Assembly (NCBI GenBank): GCA_003024985.2
Contig: PXIH01S0058905.1
DNA length: 11,644 nt
Direction: 5' to 3' (one strand)
Origin: Euperipatoides rowelli
Taxonomy: Eukaryota > Onychophora > Udeonychophora > Euonychophora > Peripatopsidae
The notes below the pieces were generated by a model. It had not been told where the DNA came from. It worked only from the letters and a program-made list of their open reading frames with translations, and ran no database searches. The position numbers were made by a program, and so were the translations under genes. Positions 1-8,503 of this stretch are shown here, one piece after another. Positions within the stretch are counted from its first letter, which is position 1, and the number at the start of each line of letters is the position of its first letter.

Positions 1-533
1 GGCATATATTTACAGTCTTCTAGCTCAGAAGTATAATCAAAGATCTTCATTTGTAAAGTTATTCTGAGTTGTTCCTGATGAAGTGCCTCTTACCATCTTT
101 AGCTAACCATCTTTAAGATCCAGGCTACAATGGCATATATTTACAGTCTTCTAGCTCTGAAGTATAATCAAAGGTCTTCATCTGTAAGAATGTTCTGACT
201 TGGTTCTTATGAAGGGCATCTTCCCATATTCGGCTTTGCCATCTTTAAGATTCAGGCTACAGTGGCATATATTTAAAGTCTTCTAGCTTTGAAGTATAAT
301 CAAAGATCGTCATCTGTAAAGTTATACTGAGTTGGTTCTTATGAAGTTCCTCTTCCCATCTTTAACTTAACCATCTTTAAGGCCCAGGCTACAATGACAT
401 ATATTTACAGTTTTCTATCTCAGAAGCATAATCAAAGGTATTCATTTGTAAAGTTATTCTGAGTTGGTTCCTATGAACTGCCTCTTTCCATCTTGCACTT
501 AACCATCTTTAAGACCCAGGCAACAGTGGCATA
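1..533. repeat. Tandem array, 132-bp unit, four copies plus a stub
   Basis: Four consecutive units start at 1, 132, 264 and 396, with a stub at 528. Each begins ggcatatatttacagtcttc or a near match, carries a centre like gaagtataatcaaag and ends near ccatctttaag..caggctac. Unit lengths are 131, 132, 132 and 132, so divergence is almost entirely by substitution. The period is a multiple of three, but the one reverse-strand frame I followed through copies 1, 3 and 4 has stops, so I read it as a satellite or minisatellite and not as protein repeats. The array begins exactly at the left edge, so it very likely continues outside. The fifth unit is cut after about six bases by the T-tract of the next element. 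Confidence 0.95.
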
Positions 534-700
534 TTTTTTTTCACACTCATGATTTAATGGTCTCTTCATGTGTAGAAAATTCACCTGAGCCCTGATAAAA
601 CTGGAGAGATACTATCACCACAGTGGATCAAACCTGCCCTGGGACTAAATCTCTTGATATGCAGCAGTCCTGTGTGCTCTGACTGCACCACCACACCTCA
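534..700 (-). mobile_element. SINE-like insertion with poly(A) end (candidate)
   Basis: This block is clearly richer in G+C than its surroundings. Read on the minus strand it ends in an A8 tract (T8 at 534-541) that interrupts the 132-bp array. It contains a box-B-like GGTTTGATCC (complement of 625-634) and, about 40 bases 5' of that, a box-A-like GTGCAGTCAGAGCAC (complement of about 673-687). This order, internal RNA polymerase III boxes then body then poly(A), is that of tRNA-derived SINEs. The boxes are imperfect, the T-arm stem is poor, the 5' end is not sharply visible and no target-site duplication was found. It could instead be the 3' tail of an unrelated retroposon. Confidence 0.4.
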
Positions 701-723
701 ACACTTATTTGCTATTAGTATTA

Positions 724-950
724 TTATAGTACCTTTAAAATTAGCCATTTTTAAAAATACTAAAATTAAATATTAGTTATTTTAGTCAATCTGCTATTTT
801 CAATGTAGGTTATAGTTANAATGTAGGTTATAGTTATCAGCCTTATTTTTGTTATAGTATGTTTAAAATTAGGTAATTTTAAAATATTAAATTTAAATAT
901 TAATTCTTTTAGTCAATCTGCTATTTTCAATGTAGGTTATAGTTATCAGC
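724..950. repeat. Imperfect direct duplication, about 127-bp offset
   Basis: Two copies run from ttatagta (724 and 852) through agtcaatctgctattttcaa (784 and 911) to aggttatagttatcagc (ending near 841 and 950). The right parts are nearly identical and the AT-rich left parts diverge. The first copy has an additional internal duplication, aatgtaggttatagtta appearing twice around the N at 819. That is either a true slippage event or an assembly uncertainty at the ambiguous base. Confidence 0.85.
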
Positions 951-951
951 A

Positions 952-966
952 TTTTTTTTTTTTTTT
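952..966 (-). repeat. T15 tract, possible poly(A) end of a minus-strand retroposon
   Basis: Fifteen T residues follow the duplication directly and precede a less AT-rich stretch (gaggatggccatcagggaat). On the minus strand this reads as sequence ending in poly(A), the layout of a retroposon 3' end. No 5' end, RNA polymerase III boxes or flanking duplication could be identified, so only the tract itself is certain. Confidence 0.35.
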
Positions 967-2130
967 GAGGATGGCCATCAGGGAATATGAAATTCAGAAA
1001 TGTCCCCCATTTGGCTAGAAATTATTAATTTCTGAAACAAAAAATAGATATACAAATAGCTAGGGGCATGCAAGGTGAGTAAGTTGGGGCACTAGCCTCC
1101 TCTAAAATGGTTTAACTATTCCACATAAATTGTTCAAGACAAAATTGTAATAACATGTTGTTTAATACAGCAATCAATATTTAGAAAAAATAATTTTAGA
1201 CTTTCTAAGAAAAAAATGAGGAATTAATTTGGGTCATTTCTTGATAATGACTTCCCTGTAAATAATAAATATATAATGCAGTTTAAATTTTCTAATTAAG
1301 GTTTATATATGCAAATATTGTCCTAATGACCTATTAAAAAGAAAAGAAGAAAAAATAAATCCACAGATAGAATGAAAGAGTTAATCTTGTTTAAAATAGC
1401 CTTTAAATCTAATCTAGTTGAAAGCAATTAAATTTTTATTCAGCATTGTGTAAATGAGTAAAATTAACATTTCAAAAGATCTCCTTCTTTAGATTTTCTT
1501 ACATTGTATTGAAATTATTTGCTTGAAAAGTAATGAATATAAAACAATGTGGTCGTTAAATGACGTCTTCCTATTTATTCAGAAATAAGTCATTTGAATG
1601 TTAGACTGTATCAATAATCTTACATACAGAACATGGAAGAAAAGAAGTTGAGGAATATTTACAAAGTAATATTTAACCGATATTTTAATTAAATTTAATT
1701 CTTTAAAGGAAACATTTAAAAATTCATTTTGGTAAATAATTTTCAAAGAAATTTCTAAATAAGTAATAAAAAAAAAGGTATAAAAAGATTAACGGTTCGT
1801 TTAATATATAATTAGACTCCATGTTGTTGACAGTTAGTGTAACTAGTGAGTACTGTAGCAACTAATTATAGGAGCAAAAAAAAAATATAAAAGACAAGAC
1901 ATGTAAGCAGGTTAGGTTTGATTAGTTCCAAGTTGACTCCATGTAATAAAAATAAAAATATTAAAATATTTTGAAATTTTAGAGTTAGCAAAGCTACATC
2001 AATAAAACTTCTATTAACTTTCAGTTTCAAAATAATTAGAGAAAATATATTATCAATAATCATGAAAAAAAAAAAACATGATGATAAAAATTTAATCCAA
2101 AATATACTTGAATTGTAAATATAATAATTT
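967..2130. other. AT-rich intergenic DNA without recognisable genes
   Basis: Homopolymer-rich, strongly AT-biased sequence. A small palindrome (agaaatt-att-aatttct) lies at 1017-1033. A short phrase, gactccatgt, recurs near 1815 and 1935. The minus-strand open frame over 1866-2207 is hydrophobic only because it is A/T-rich, and it overlaps the better supported reverse-transcriptase remnant, so it is not called. I see no exon, RNA gene or domain here. Confidence 0.6.
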
Positions 2131-2134
2131 AATA

Positions 2135-2892
2135 TGTAATTTGTAGTATCACTGTAGCCACATTCACAGCCAGAACATATAAATACTCCAACATGAATCA
2201 AGTCCAAAAAAGAAATGTGTCAAAGGAAACAATCACTCCAAAGTTATTTACAACTTATGCTTGAATAATTTTTTAGAATTCTTGATTGTGAATACACTGA
2301 ACTATGAATAAATGGAGTCTTTTTGACCATCTACATTATGCTGATGATATTATCTTATTTGCTTTCATTCCATAAGAATTACAGAAACAGATCATTGACT
2401 TAAGCCGAGCTAGCTCAAAATAAGGTCTTAAATGATTCTAGAATAAATGAAGTGATGTTCAGAAAATAGGTGCAACCTAAACTATTGAAGTGAATAATAT
2501 TGTATTTGAAGATGCCAAGAGTTATGTTTATTTGGGTCAATTGATTACTACAAATAAAAAACAGATTCATGAAGTCAGCAGAAGAATGAACATGGTCTGG
2601 AGTGTTTTTTGAAATTAAATATTTTAAAAGGAAAATTTCCTTTATATCTTTAAAGAAAATTTTTGGAGCAGTTTGTACTTCCAGTAATGATAAATGGTGC
2701 TGAAATTTTGGACCCTCAATTCAAAGATTATTAAAATAATTTCAAACCACTACAATAAATATGGAGGGATGCATGATAGAAATAACACAAATAAATATAA
2801 AATAGATTGGATGGATTAGAGCTTAAATCAATGTTTGTGATATAATTAAAAGAGTAAAGAAATTAAAGTGTAATTGGGCATGCCATGTAGCA
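2135..2892 (+). pseudogene. Reverse-transcriptase remnant of an RTE-like non-LTR retrotransposon
   Basis: A relic of the palm and thumb of a LINE-type reverse transcriptase, the enzyme that copies element RNA into DNA at a nicked target. From 2217 one frame reads VSKETITPKLFTTYA, which aligns with the family's RQGDTISPKLF box. The same frame, through several stops, reaches HLHYADDIILFA with the catalytic YADD at 2337-2348. Further on, after frame changes, come SYVYLGQLITT (about 2520), VLPVM..GAEILD near 2690-2710 (family YGAETW), and CNWACHVA at the end (family WNWAGHVAR). The order of these C-terminal motifs matches RTE-like elements often annotated as F52C9.6-like or BovB-like. Endonuclease and tail are missing. 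It stops abruptly where copia-like sequence of opposite strand begins, so one interrupted or truncated the other. Many stops make it non-functional; the clade is my inference. Confidence 0.88.
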
Positions 2893-4045
2893 ATAAGTGT
2901 GGTCTCGGAATCAGTCCAAATGTTATGTTGTCATATGGCTTCAAGTGTTTCACTGATGGCTTCCAACCAGTCCACTTATCCATGGTGTCATCTATCCATT
3001 TTATCTATTGACTGTTCCTCACATATGATACTGTTATGGTCACTTCTCTCCCAAAAAGACATTTTCAGTTTCCAATAATCTCCTGTTTGTGCATTATGCC
3101 ACCCCATTACTTAATGGAGAATAAATAACTGTTTTCATGCTTAAAACATTCACAGCTGTCCAATTAAATTTTGCATCCTTCTTTCATGATGTAACTTACA
3201 TGCTATCATCCTTGTCTTATGGCTATAAAATTTCCTTCAGGTCAAGATATTATAAACCTGATTTACTAAACCCAACCCTGTTTCCATATCTCACTAGTTC
3301 TGCTACTGATAGTAAATTGTCCCATAACTTAGAAAAGTAAAACACATTATTTATCTTTAAATTATATCTTTATCTTCCATTAGAGTTTTTCATGTAACCT
3401 CTTTAACTTCTACCAGAGTTTCCATGTTCATGTTCCCTTTGGCCACATTGATACTCCATCCATTCTCTGGCATATTAAACATGCTATCATCCAGTTCCAA
3501 CTAGTTTAAATATTTTATCCCACTTGCACATAAGTTCTGTCCACAGTGAAATGCATTGTATTTATACTCTTTATTACAAGGTATTTGTGCAATCTCCTAC
3601 CTCACATTCTTCATTTAATTTTACTGTCAGGAGAATTATTAAATCTATTTAATTTATTCCTGCTATAGCAATCTCTTGCAATGTGTCCAGTTTAAAACAC
3701 ATAACATTCCTTACTCTTGAATTTATTCTGTGTAAACCCTTTTTCTGTTTTAACCTGAGTGCATTCTCTTCACTATCTTTATTCTAGTTATACATATTCA
3801 TATTTTGTCTAGTCATACATTTCCTCTTTAATGTTTAATTCAGGAATTTGGTTACATGTCCATTTGAACTTGATTAATTTTAATATTCTTTTTGTTTTCC
3901 CTCCACCTTTCGAATGCCATAAACTTCTCATAAATTTTGGTTTTATTCATTTGAAGTTCAACAAAAATCTTTCTCGACTGTATTTCTTTATCATAAAGAT
4001 ATTTTGCTTATTCCCTAATGATGTTGTTGTCATAGGTCTGAAAAC
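2893..4045 (-). pseudogene. Ty1/copia retrotransposon fragment A (Gag C-part to integrase N-part), decayed
   Basis: Read from right to left this is an internal piece of a copia-type Gag-Pol polyprotein, broken in all frames. In order: a Gag stretch at about 3930-4040 (reads VELQMNKTKIYEKF); a zinc knuckle at 3668-3706 reading CYVF*TGHIARDC, with the second Cys lost and a stop; a gag-pre-integrase region with NVAKGNMN (about 3430-3455), LLSVAELVRYG (about 3285-3320) and PEGNFIAI (about 3210-3235); a degenerate WH..(H) zinc region at about 3080-3110; and a last stretch at about 2900-2960 resembling the start of the integrase core. Integrase core, reverse transcriptase and RNase H are absent. 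The left end abuts the RTE-like remnant. Family assignment is firm from motif order; exact borders are approximate. Confidence 0.85.
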
Positions 4046-4935
4046 GTGCAAAGTATACAAATAAAAATGTCTATCAAAATCTTGCTCTTTTATACCTGTT
4101 CTCAGTTCTCAAAGTTTATGTTTCCAGATCTCTTATATTCAATATTACAAACTATGTTTCCCATCAACATTTTACCCGTGTGATACTAATTAATTTGTCC
4201 AAGCTTTCTATGCCACATTATTTTACTTTCTGCTGACATTGTGTACATTTATTCTCTTCCTATTTATTTCTGCTCACTGTCCATTTAGATTTTGCACCCA
4301 TCTTCCATGATGTGACGTATATGCTATTCTCCTCTTATCTTTTGGCTATAAAATTTCCTTCAGGTCAAGCTATTATAACACTTGATTTACAAAACTACAC
4401 ACTTTTTCCATATCTCTCATTCTGATACTGATAGTAAAGTGTCCCATACTTTGGAAATGTAAAGCACATTACTCATCTTTAAATTATCTCTTTATCTTCC
4501 ATCAGAGTTTTCATGTAACATTTTTACCTTCTACTAGAGTTTTCATGTTGATGTTCCTTTTGGCCACACTAATACTCCACCCATTTTCAGGCATATTAAT
4601 CATGCTATTTTCCAGTTCCAATTATTTTAAATAGTTTTTATCCAACATGGACATAACTTTTGTTCACTGTGAAATACACTCTGTTTATAATCTTTATTGC
4701 AAGGTACTTGTGTAATCTCCTACCTCACATTCTTCATTTACTGTCTTGAGAAATAACAAATCTATTTGATTTCTTTCTACTCCAACAATCTCTTGCAATG
4801 TGTTTTAAAACACATAACCTTCCTTACTCTTGTATATATTATGTGTAAACTTTTTTTTATATTTTAACCTGAATGCATTCTTTCACTATATCTAGTCTAA
4901 TTATACATATTTATATCTTTGTCTAGTCAAACTTC
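3151..4935. repeat. Long direct repeat inside the copia block, offset about 1.12 kb
   Basis: About 660 bases at 3157-3815 recur at 4278-4929. Anchor phrases include ggctataaaatttccttcag, atctcctacctcacattctt and tgtctagtca. The offset drifts from 1121 at the left to 1114 at the right, through small indels. By eye the copies differ at something like one base in six to eight, and each has its own private lesions. The duplicated part covers the zinc knuckle, protease-equivalent region and most of gag-pre-integrase. At protein level the homology extends further right, into Gag. Confidence 0.93.
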
Positions 4936-5520
4936 TTCCTGTTTCAATATTTGGTGAACATCATCAATATTGTAATCATTTCTCACCCTTAACAGAAGCA
5001 CATGATTTCCAACCTGTTGTTTAATCCTCATACTAAATATTTTACTGCTTCTCTAGCACTTATTTTTCTCCCAGTCCTGAAAATCTTGATGTCATGCTTT
5101 TAGTTTTAGTCACATACTTATCCAAACTCTCATTCATTTTCATTTCAAGCCTTTCCATTCCAAGATTATGTCTGTACACATTTCTACAATATTCCCTTAA
5201 TAAATATATTTTTCAATTGACTTCCATACAACTTTTGCTTTGTTTNAATTGCAAACATAACCACAAATTCTGTCAATAATGATGGCTATTATGTCAAATG
5301 TTCATCAGTCTTATTTTGATAATTTTTACTTTATTATGTTTTTCACTTCATCAACATTTGAACTCCCATCTCTTGAGTGAAATACAGAATAAAGGTTAAA
5401 ATATACAATTGGTCTTAAATATGTGTTTGATGTTTATTCTTTACTTTTCAAACTTTGAGTATAATCTGTCTCTAGGATGCTACTTCAAAGGGTGTTGTTA
5501 TCTGTACAGTTTTATCCACT
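4046..5520 (-). pseudogene. Ty1/copia retrotransposon fragment B (Gag start to gag-pre-integrase), decayed
   Basis: Second copy of the same family and strand, lying 5' (right) of fragment A. A likely Gag start reads (V)DKTVQITTPFE at about 5487-5520, its ATG apparently changed to GTG. Then come a WEFK motif (about 5365-5375), a stretch ending AKVVWKSIEKYI (about 5205-5240), and LEMKMNESLDKYVTKTKSM (about 5095-5150), which matches the conserved middle of copia Gag. The zinc knuckle at about 4782-4819 is worse than in fragment A: its first Cys is lost and four bases are missing next to the TGH. Gag-pre-integrase sequence runs to 4189-4216, where WHRKLGQIN matches the family WHRRLGHIN box. The right side of 4046 joins fragment A within Gag. 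Several stops and frameshifts are present; N at 5246 falls in Gag. Confidence 0.85.
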
Positions 5521-6089
5521 CACTTTTTCTTCTTCTAGAGAATGGAATAATCAACTCGACTGTCTCCTCAAGGTTTCTATGAATCTGAGATAAACTCGGA
5601 GATTGATGGACCTGGACAATTAATCTGCTCATCTATTCTCTGAAGGGGGTGAAATATATCAACAGCCTTATTAATATTTAAATAAATATCCCTGACTTAC
5701 TTAAATATAAATACCGACTTACCAAATATTATTTTCGCAGGAACAGGCTGACATAAATACATTAAATAAAATGCATAAAACCTACAGAATATTTCTAATG
5801 AAACAGGAAGCTTATAGAAGACCCAAATCCAATTAAAATAATGAAGTAATTCCTCAGTTCTGCTATGAGAAACAAAACCTACCAGGTCTATTTGTCACAT
5901 GTCTAATGGAAAGGTCAAATGGCCAGACAAATAAAAGACTATCACTAAAAGTTATTGAAACAACAAAAAATTAATCAAACATGACTTCATAAAAAAATGA
6001 GAAAAACTGGCTAGTTTAAAATATATGAATTGATTTATTAAAATAGATAATTTTAACTTTTGCAATAAACTAGTATTGACTTCTGTTCT
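5521..6089. other. AT-rich flank, possibly copia leader/LTR; LTR ends not identified
   Basis: This lies directly 5' of the copia Gag start on the minus strand, where a leader, primer-binding site and 5' LTR would be expected. I could not find a TG..CA LTR boundary or a primer-binding site that matches a tRNA 3' end. A 25-base phrase ending gacttac is repeated imperfectly in tandem at about 5675-5722. The rest is simple AT-rich sequence with no coding signal. Confidence 0.4.
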
Positions 6090-6326
6090 TGTCTAGATTC
6101 CGTGATTGAGCAGATACACCTCCGCTTGATGGACTGAAGGTATATGCTGAGGTGTACAGGTTCGCGCCTTAGCTTGGGCAGTTAGGGAACATTTGTTTTC
6201 CCTAGCTGTAACAGCTTGCTTTGGGTTTTTCCTAGTATGCTTCCCTTGTTAACATCTTAAGAACCTGTTTCTGATATATTATTTATAAATTATCTGGCAT
6301 ATTTAAATTGATTAAACTCAAAAAAA
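6090..6326 (+). mobile_element. tRNA-derived SINE-like relic (candidate)
   Basis: A locally G+C-richer block on the plus strand. TGATTGAGCAGA at about 6104-6115 resembles RNA polymerase III box A. AGGTTCGCGCC at about 6159-6169 resembles box B (GGTTCGANTCC, with one T-loop base missing). The spacing of about 44 bases suits a tRNA-like head. The region after box B (ttagcttgggcagttaggga) reads like a SINE body, and the stretch reaches an A7 tract at 6320-6326. No target duplication was seen. An alternative reading is a short hAT-transposase-like peptide in the same bases (about 6098-6165), with one frameshift. I prefer the SINE reading but neither is secure. Confidence 0.38.
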
Positions 6327-6939
6327 TACATCTCTTCTCCCGTTGGAGGGGAAATTTATTTATTTTGTTTTTTTTTAAAAAAAGACTTCCGTTCTATCAT
6401 AAAAAATTATACAACAACATAAAACAATTTAAACAAATGGAAAACATTTACAAAACGTGAAAATATAATTTAAATAATCAAATTATAACAAAACAGCAAT
6501 AAATATAAATGACTTGAAAAATTATTTATCAATGAAATTTAAATGGTTTTAAAAGTTTGATAAAAACATGAGATTCAGTTAAGTTTTACTTTAAAAAATA
6601 TAATATATACTGTATATATTTTGCATTAACCTTCTATTATTTACAATAAAAAAATAAATTAATATAACTTACATTATTTGCATTAGTTACAATTGAAATA
6701 CTTCCCCCGCTCCTTCAGTAAGTCCATCAGAGAAATGAAACTCTGATAAAAAGGTAAAAATTGATAAACACTTAAAATGTCTATCTTGAAAAAGAAAAGA
6801 TATTGAGTAAGAGGAAAGTTCTAAACTTGACAGCTAAGAAAAACACTTAAAATGTAGATTACTTTATTAAAGAAGTTATTATGTAGCTATAGCAATATTT
6901 AAGCATATTAAAGTAGAGGGATAAAATCTAGGAAGTCTG
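6327..6939. other. AT-rich intergenic DNA
   Basis: Almost pure A/T-rich sequence with no exon-like or RNA-like structure. It includes a T9A7 self-complementary run at 6368-6383. A slightly more complex patch near 6700-6740 (cttcccccgctccttcag) is too short to interpret. Confidence 0.6.
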
Positions 6940-7390
6940 CCATGTCTTACCAATTCTGTGTAAAGTACTATTGCATTGTCTTCAGCATTATGTGGAAGAT
7001 TGCGGCCTTAGGCTGTCAAAATATGACAAGTTTCTGTGGTGTGCCATTCTGAGATGCTTTAGATTTTAAAACTGGAGCGGCAAAAGGTTTGGACCATTAT
7101 ATTTAGCCTTGGCTATCTTCTGCTTAAGCTAGTTGATTTGGATGATGTTTAAGGAAAAAGCTGTTCTTTTCCTGCACTCATCTGATGCTGCCTTGATCTG
7201 ATTTAAGGTCAGCCTGTGCAAGGCCAGAGTCGACATGTTCATCGGTCTGTGGCTACTGTTGCTGGATAACTTTCAGTTAAGTATTTGTTGCTACTAACAG
7301 GTTCTTCTGCCAACCACTTGTGAAAAACCGCCAAGGAAAACAGATATGTCTTTGGACTACTGGAACATTAGGAAACTTCAGCAGGCACTG
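6940..7390 (-). pseudogene. Unrecognised ancient coding-like block
   Basis: Base composition here is near balanced, unlike the DNA on either side, and minus-strand frames stay open longer than expected. About 7131-7270 reads without a stop through MSTLALHRLTLNQIKAASDE and on. After a stop the same frame reads KQKIAKAKYNGPNLLPLQF, then, after another, AHHRNLSYFDSLRPQSST (about 7000-7050). An overlapping frame reads NAEDNAIVLYTELV and ends at a GTAAGAC that could be a splice donor (about 6946-6952). I do not recognise the family. It could be the relic of a transposon protein or of a processed gene copy. Plus-strand frames over the same bases are also partly open, so even the strand is uncertain. 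Confidence 0.3.
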
Positions 7391-7392
7391 AT

Positions 7393-7475
7393 TAACCCTT
7401 TCCACTCCACATCTGGTATTATAACAACATTTATAATTATGCAGTTGCACTCCCAATACAGTATTATACCGACAC
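7393..7475. repeat. TTAA-linked pair of a 26-bp motif (possible piggyBac-like end)
   Basis: TTAA at 7393-7396 is followed by ccctttccactcc. From there the pattern CTCC, seven bases, GTATTATA(A/C)C(A/G)ACA occurs at 7405-7430 and again at 7450-7475, exactly 45 bases later. TTAACCCTTT is a common outer tip of piggyBac-like transposons and their non-autonomous derivatives, whose target site is TTAA, and repeated subterminal motifs are known in that group. The family assignment is inference; the repeated motif is directly visible. Confidence 0.45.
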
Positions 7476-7580
7476 AGTGCCTTTTATTTTTGATATTCAA
7501 TATTTCAAATATACTTCAATTTTTTTTGTAAAAAGCTTTCAAAGATTCTGAAAAGATTGGTGTTCAATTATCCCAAAATA

Positions 7581-7605
7581 TTTTTTTTTTTTTAAAAAAA
7601 AAAAA
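7581..7605. repeat. T13A12 self-complementary run
   Basis: Thirteen T followed directly by twelve A, a perfect AT palindrome. Smaller relatives are T9A7 at 6368-6383 and T9A7 at 7684-7699, with an A11 tract at 7624-7634. Such runs arise by slippage or mark abutting tails of oppositely oriented retroposons. I see no body sequence that would decide between these. Confidence 0.9.
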
Positions 7606-7849
7606 GAGAATAATACTTTTATTAAAAAAAAAAATCAATGAAAATGAAATTTTATAATTATTTAGTATACTTTTTAAATCTAGTTTTTTTTTAAAAAAAT
7701 AAAAAACTTTGGCCATTTCCTTGCAATAAATTTTAACAATAGATTCTTTAGTTGTTATTCACAATATGAAACAAACTTTTTCTAGAAATAAAAAATAAAC
7801 ATCTAAAATTAGGAATGTAAATGATGTTTTTATAATTTGCTGGAATGAT

Positions 7850-7884
7850 TTAATGGACTCCAACTTCGGTATTACACCAACATC
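7850..7884. repeat. Third copy of the TTAA-linked motif, direct orientation
   Basis: TTAA at 7850-7853 is followed by tgg and then CTCC-N7-GTATTACACCAACAT at 7858-7883. It matches the copies at 7405 and 7450 in 11 to 13 of 15 positions of the conserved right half, with identical internal spacing. It has the same orientation as the other two, so the set does not by itself form the inverted termini of one element. Confidence 0.45.
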
Positions 7885-8334
7885 TCTTATTGCTTACAAG
7901 ACTCCACTACTTACAACTACTTACCGCTTTTCGCTTCTTATACCAATCCTAGATTTCAAAATGGCATGAAAAAGATGGCTAAATGATACAGAAAAACTCA
8001 CAGGTTGATAATTGCTCCTTCACTCAACTAAACTGTTCAGCNAATTTGTCTGGTTTAAAAACTGATGATTTTGCATTTGTTGATGTTTGTGCTAGCTATA
8101 TTGATACTAATATAAATACTACTGGTAATACTAGTGTTACAGCATTAAATAGATGCTTGTCNTGCCGTATGTCAAATGACTTTTTAATATATTTCCAATA
8201 TTTTATATTTTGAACATTTACAGCATTTAAGTTTATTTAAATATTGAACTGTCTTGAGTTTCCTGCTTATCTGTTGATGAACTCTATCAGCGTGTTATAA
8301 TCTATTGTTTCTAAAAACACGCTTTTGTCAATCT

Positions 8335-8503
8335 GGATTACATGCTGTGTTGTCGTCATCTCTCCTCTCCTCTATTTTAATCGTACATCCAACCTCTGCG
8401 TGCCGGAATACCATCTCCTCGCCGTACGTTGAATCCTGGGATAAATCCTTCAATCACAGCAGGCAGCAAATCATGAGTAGCATTACTGAATTTTGGTGCA
8501 GCT
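8335..8503 (-). other. CpG-bearing block with overlapping minus-strand open frames
   Basis: Seven CpG dinucleotides fall within about 100 bases (8341-8440) in a window where CpG is otherwise rare, and G+C is raised. On the minus strand one frame (about 8503-8377) reads LLPAVIEGFIPGFNVRRGDG and on to a stop. A second frame (about 8462-8335) reads EEMVFRHAEVGCTIKIEERR and on. I recognise neither. It may be an old exon or exon-derived retrocopy, part of a promoter-proximal island, or a younger insertion not yet depleted of CpG. Confidence 0.35.

Larger units (their letters stand above)
7476..8304. other. AT-rich intergenic DNA; uncertain short coding relic at 7983-8213
   Basis: Outside the T/A tracts and the third TTAA motif this is plain AT-rich DNA. 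A plus-strand open frame at 7983-8213 includes TDDFAFVDVCASYIDT and NTTGNTSVTALNRC and crosses two N bases (8042, 8162). The acidic, aromatic run followed by TG.TSVTAL is faintly like the acidic tail of pogo/CENP-B-type transposases. The likeness is too weak to name a product, and the frame may be chance. Confidence 0.4.

Noticed and set aside
1866-2207. 113-codon minus-strand open frame, hydrophobic, looking like a membrane protein
   Set aside because: It is rich in Phe, Ile and Leu because the DNA is A/T-rich. It overlaps the plus-strand reverse-transcriptase homology that begins at about 2140 and has no family signature.
3137-4064. Plus-strand open frames at 3137-3340 and 3831-4064
   Set aside because: They are complements of the copia Gag-Pol relic, whose minus-strand motifs are ordered and recognisable.
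5094-5279. Plus-strand open frame of 61 codons
   Set aside because: It lies opposite the copia Gag stretch LEMKMNESLDKYVTKTKSM and contains the N at 5246. It has no independent support.
5640-5760. Search for a copia LTR end, primer-binding site or the splice-acceptor-like ttttcgcag at about 5731-5740
   Set aside because: No TG..CA pair, no tRNA-complementary stretch and no matching second LTR in the window. A lone acceptor-like string is not evidence.
7346-7531. Plus-strand 61-codon frame beginning MSLDYWNIRK, faintly like a piggyBac transposase DYW region
   Set aside because: The likeness covers only a few residues, and the frame runs straight across the candidate TTAA terminus and subterminal motifs, where coding is not expected.
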